From an uncultured Faecalibacterium sp. (GTDB lineage Bacteria > Bacillota > Clostridia > Oscillospirales > Ruminococcaceae): a DNA stretch of 9,254 bases. How positions within the stretch are numbered: position 1 is the first letter of the stretch; every line of letters begins with the position of its first letter. The translations under genes were made by a program, and so were the position numbers. The notes beneath the pieces are model-generated. The model was not told the DNA's origin, did not search any database, and worked only from the letters and a program-made list of their open reading frames with translations. The stretch spans positions 1-9,254 of the forward strand of contig CABQHF010000069.1 of NCBI GenBank assembly GCA_902463905.1. The letters are read 5' to 3'. Below, piece by piece: positions 6,648 to 9,254 of the stretch.

Positions 6648-6661
6648 AAAGGGACCGGATT

Positions 6662-9049
6662 TTACTTCCGGCAGCGGATGGTCAGATAGGCTTCGGTGTC
6701 CAGGGCGCCCTCCATGCGGCAGTGCAGCACGGCCCGCCCGGCTTCCCCGGTGGTGGCCAGATAAGTGCCCGCCATGCCGCCCCGCAGCGGCACGACAGAG
6801 GGGCCAAGGATCTTCACGGGGCCTTCGGTGCGCAGCTGTACGGCCTCGCCGCAGTAGGGCAGCAGGTTGCCGTTCTGGTCGATGGCGCGCAGGCTCACGG
6901 CGGCACAGTCCCAGGTGGGGCCGTCGGTCAGGATGGAGTTGTGCACCACGCATTCCAGACGGACGCTCTGCACAGGCTCCCGCACCACGGTGCGCACTGC
7001 CCGGCCGTGCCAGACGGCCTCAAAGCGGTATTCGGCGGCGGGGGTACCCAGCACGCCGATGTACTTGTAGTACATCCGCAGCAGGTCGTTCCAGCCCAGC
7101 CGCAGCGAGAGCATCCGCGCACGGGACAACGGTGAAAGCTCCATGGCGTCCCGGCGCAGCTCGTTCAGAATGGCGGCTACCTGCAGGGCAGAGGCCTGAT
7201 CCATGCCCTCGTACTTTTCCAGCAGGGAGCCGACGAAATCGTTGATCTCGATGGGCGGGTGGGGCAGCGCCGCAAACCGGCCGCGCCGGTCAGGGGTGAA
7301 CTCTGCCACGAAATCATTGCCGCGGTACAGGCGCACGCTCTCGGCGTTGGTGAACGCCCAGCAGGCTCCCGGCACACCGCCGGGCATATCGCCCAGCGCC
7401 ATGGCGGAAGAGACTTCCAGCACGATGTCGGAGGGGGAGCGAGGCGCTTTCTGGCTGGCATACACGGCGGCGGAGAGCTTCGGGTTGCGGAACATATCCA
7501 TCACGCCGTGGTAGCAGATGCGGTCGCCGCTGCCGAACTCCCGGTGGGTGTTGTAGTCAGCCAGGCACCAGCCAAAGCTGCCGGCCACGCCCTGTTGGGC
7601 GATGGAATCGTTGAGCACAGCGGCAAAGTACAGGGCCTGCACCAGCCGGTGGGCCTCGTCATCGAAGGGCTTTGCCGGGAAATTCTGCCCGACGAACTCA
7701 CTGATGAGGTAGCCCTTGCGGGTGTCCGGTGTGACGGCGGCACGGGGTTCGCACCCGGAACCGCGGCCACGGTAATTGTAGTCGTTGTAGGCGTACACGT
7801 CCTCCAGCAGCTGTTCGCGGCGGCGGATGTGGGCACCTGCCGTGGGGCGGGTGGGATCCAGCCGGTGGATGGCCTCGTTGGTGCGCTTGTAAAATGCCTC
7901 GTCATCGGGGCTGCCGTTGACCCGGGCACCCCACAGGAACACACTGGGGTGATTGCGGCACTGGCACACCATCTCCCGGCAGTTCTGCAGGGCCTGTGCC
8001 TTCCAGGCCTCATCGCCGATGTGCTGCCAGCCGGGCATCTCGGTGAACACCAGCAGACCCAGTTCGTCGCAGGCGTCCAGAAACGCCTGGCTCTGGGGAT
8101 AGTGGCTGGTGCGCACGGCGTTACAGCCCAGTTCTTTCTTGATGAACTGGGCGTCCAGCCGCTGCAGGCTGTCCGGCATGGCGTAGCCCTGATAGGCATA
8201 GCTCTGGTGGCGGTTGATGCCCCGCAGCTCCACCCGCTGGCCGTTCAGGTACAGCCCGCCGGCCACGAACTGGATGGTGCGGAAGCCGAACTGCACGGTC
8301 TTTTCGTCCAGCACCCGGTCCGGCAGGCCGCTGGTGCCCGGCCGGATGAGCCGCACCGTGAGGGTGTACAGGGTGGGGTGTTCGATGCTCCAGGGGTGCA
8401 CCCCGTTCAAGGTGCCGGTGATGGGCAGGGCAAGTTCCCCGCGGTAAACGGCGCGGCTGCCGGAGGGGCTGCGGATCTCGGCCTGCAGGGTGCAGCCCAC
8501 CGTTTCGCCCACGGTGGCGGTGTAGATGCGGAAATCGCCCTCCGCCCGCGCCTCCACGAACACGTCCCGCAGGTAGGCGGGTTCTTTGATATCCAGGCTC
8601 ACGGCACGGTAGATGCCGCCGTAGGTCAGGTAGTCGATGGAGCCGCCGAAGGGCGGGATGTTCAGATCCTCACGGCTGTCGCAGCGCACGGCCACCACAT
8701 TCTTCTTGCCAAGATGCAGCGCGCTGGTCAGATCCACGGTGAAGGCGGTGTAGCCGCAGCCGTGGTGGAACAGCCGCCGCCCGTTGCAGAACACGGTGGC
8801 GTCGTGGGCAATGGCCCCGAAGGTGAGCAGGACGGTGCGGCCCGCCCACTCGGCAGGGGCAAAGAACTCTCGGCGGTAGCCGCATAGGCACTGGTATTCG
8901 TTTTCGCTGCAATAGTTATAGGGCAGGGTCTTGACCGTGTGCGGGATGCGCACCGGCTCCAGCTCCAGCCCGGTGCACTCGGGGCGCACCAGTGCGGGGT
9001 CGAAAACAGGGCAAAACAGCCAGCCATCGTTCCAGTCGTAGTGTTCCAT
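6662..9049 (-). CDS. Glycoside hydrolase family 2 protein with Gly at the expected acid/base position
   Basis: This 795-residue protein has the GH2 layout of beta-galactosidases and beta-glucuronidases: an N-terminal sugar-binding jelly roll (about 1-155), an Ig-like domain (157-258), a TIM barrel (260-530) and C-terminal beta domains (540-795). Visible landmarks are GGIYR, RGINRHQ (276-282), VRTSHYP (312-318), FTEMPGW, HPSVFLWG (367-374), YLISEF with the nucleophile E451, and FGWCLADYNTH. No signal peptide is present, so it acts on imported oligosaccharides or glycosides in the cytoplasm. In relatives the acid/base Glu lies in Asn-Glu-Ser; here the sequence is ARVNGS, with G379 (codon at 7913-7915). 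It may therefore be impaired, use another residue, or act on good leaving groups only. Sugar specificity cannot be read from sequence. The ATG at 9049 has GGAG 8 nt upstream. No transporter gene adjoins it. Confidence 0.93.
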   Translation of the reverse strand: MEHYDWNDGWLFCPVFDPALVRPECTGLELEPVRIPHTVKTLPYNYCSENEYQCLCGYRREFFAPAEWAGRTVLLTFGAIAHDATVFCNGRRLFHHGCGYTAFTVDLTSALHLGKKNVVAVRCDSREDLNIPPFGGSIDYLTYGGIYRAVSLDIKEPAYLRDVFVEARAEGDFRIYTATVGETVGCTLQAEIRSPSGSRAVYRGELALPITGTLNGVHPWSIEHPTLYTLTVRLIRPGTSGLPDRVLDEKTVQFGFRTIQFVAGGLYLNGQRVELRGINRHQSYAYQGYAMPDSLQRLDAQFIKKELGCNAVRTSHYPQSQAFLDACDELGLLVFTEMPGWQHIGDEAWKAQALQNCREMVCQCRNHPSVFLWGARVNGSPDDEAFYKRTNEAIHRLDPTRPTAGAHIRRREQLLEDVYAYNDYNYRGRGSGCEPRAAVTPDTRKGYLISEFVGQNFPAKPFDDEAHRLVQALYFAAVLNDSIAQQGVAGSFGWCLADYNTHREFGSGDRICYHGVMDMFRNPKLSAAVYASQKAPRSPSDIVLEVSSAMALGDMPGGVPGACWAFTNAESVRLYRGNDFVAEFTPDRRGRFAALPHPPIEINDFVGSLLEKYEGMDQASALQVAAILNELRRDAMELSPLSRARMLSLRLGWNDLLRMYYKYIGVLGTPAAEYRFEAVWHGRAVRTVVREPVQSVRLECVVHNSILTDGPTWDCAAVSLRAIDQNGNLLPYCGEAVQLRTEGPVKILGPSVVPLRGGMAGTYLATTGEAGRAVLHCRMEGALDTEAYLTIRCRK

Positions 9050-9069
9050 AGTCGGATCTCCGTCCTAGC

Positions 9070-9090
9070 AAAGTTACTTTACTTCTTATA
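9070..9090 (-). promoter_or_regulatory. Candidate -10 element and operator palindrome upstream of GH2 gene
   Basis: On the minus strand TATAAG (9085-9090) could be a -10 box with no good -35, as in activator-dependent promoters. Just downstream, at the predicted start site, AAAGTTACTTT (9070-9080) is a perfect 5-1-5 palindrome. Its half CAAAGTTA (9069-9076) recurs at 9097-9104, within the spacer. This arrangement suits a repressor or activator of carbohydrate use. Confidence 0.35.
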
Positions 9091-9171
9091 GTAGCACAAA
9101 GTTATGAACGAAAAAAGCACCGCACGCCTTTTTTGCACAGTTTTTGGCAGCGGGCGGGGTAGAGTGCCTGC

Positions 9172-9206
9172 AAAAACAAAAAATGCTCCCCCGTGATGGG
9201 GGAGCA
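9172..9206 (-). terminator. Rho-independent terminator of the gene at the right edge
   Basis: Perfect 9-bp arms at 9184-9192 and 9198-9206 (TGCTCCCCC/GGGGGAGCA) close on a 5-nt loop. On the minus strand a TTTTTTGTTTTT tract follows directly, a textbook terminator. It lies 6 nt after the stop codon of the edge gene. Confidence 0.93.
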
Positions 9207-9212
9207 CAGCGC

Positions 9213-9254
9213 TCAGCGGATGAAGTTCGTCATGGGGCGGGGCGGGTTCTGCGG
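9213..9254 (-). CDS. C-terminal end of an unidentified gene cut by the right edge
   Basis: On the minus strand the last 42 nt are open and end in TGA (9213-9215), coding PQNPPRPMTNFIR at the C-terminus. The strong terminator just downstream supports a real gene end. Thirteen residues are too few to name the product. Confidence 0.55.
   Translation of the reverse strand, partial: PQNPPRPMTNFIR

Noticed and set aside
7259..8887. Long + strand open frame of 542 codons opposite the GH2 gene
   Set aside because: It is antisense to a well-recognised GH2 protein and shows no domain of its own.

Overview
This window looks like chromosomal DNA from a GC-rich, low-branching Gram-positive gut commensal of the Clostridia, most like a Faecalibacterium or related Oscillospiraceae genome. 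That placement is an inference from gene content: a RpoD-type sigma factor, an LPXTG wall-anchored protein, a conserved clostridial trio (zinc ribbon membrane protein, DUF5685 protein, J-domain protein) and a cytoplasmic family 2 glycosidase. Strong AGGAGG-like ribosome binding sites, simple hairpin terminators and a CCA-encoding tRNA agree with it.

Layout. Positions 1-995 (+) hold the 3' part of the housekeeping sigma factor gene, cut by the left edge. It converges on a large minus-strand gene (3868-1106) for a secreted, glycine-rich repeat protein with an LPKTG sortase signal, and the two share a hairpin terminator at 1024-1057. Positions 3869-4255 form an AT-rich divergent intergenic region. 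To the left it carries the promoter of the surface protein, whose -35/-10 spacer contains nine consecutive G (C on the transcribed-sense strand). To the right it carries the promoter of tRNA-Thr(GGT) at 4256-4331. The tRNA gene ends in its own terminator. Behind another bidirectional hairpin lies a minus-strand cluster read from 6534 to 4456: a zinc ribbon membrane protein, a DUF5685 protein (6-nt gap) and a J-domain protein with a Cys-rich tail (81-nt gap). A full-length minus-strand GH2 glycosidase fills 9049-6662. At the right edge are the last 13 codons of another minus-strand gene and its terminator.

How the parts work together. The surface protein is probably exported by Sec, processed and linked to peptidoglycan by a sortase encoded elsewhere. 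Its promoter architecture suggests ON/OFF or graded switching by slipped-strand mispairing, and its internal repeats could also change length. The zinc ribbon/DUF5685/J-domain trio looks like an uncharacterised chaperone-associated module. The GH2 protein keeps the nucleophile Glu, but at the expected acid/base Glu of the usual Asn-Glu-Ser motif it has Gly, so its activity is open to question. The strongest lead is the homopolymer inside the surface-protein promoter; the altered GH2 active site and the chaperone-like trio come next. No CRISPR array, insertion sequence, prophage or integrase was seen.
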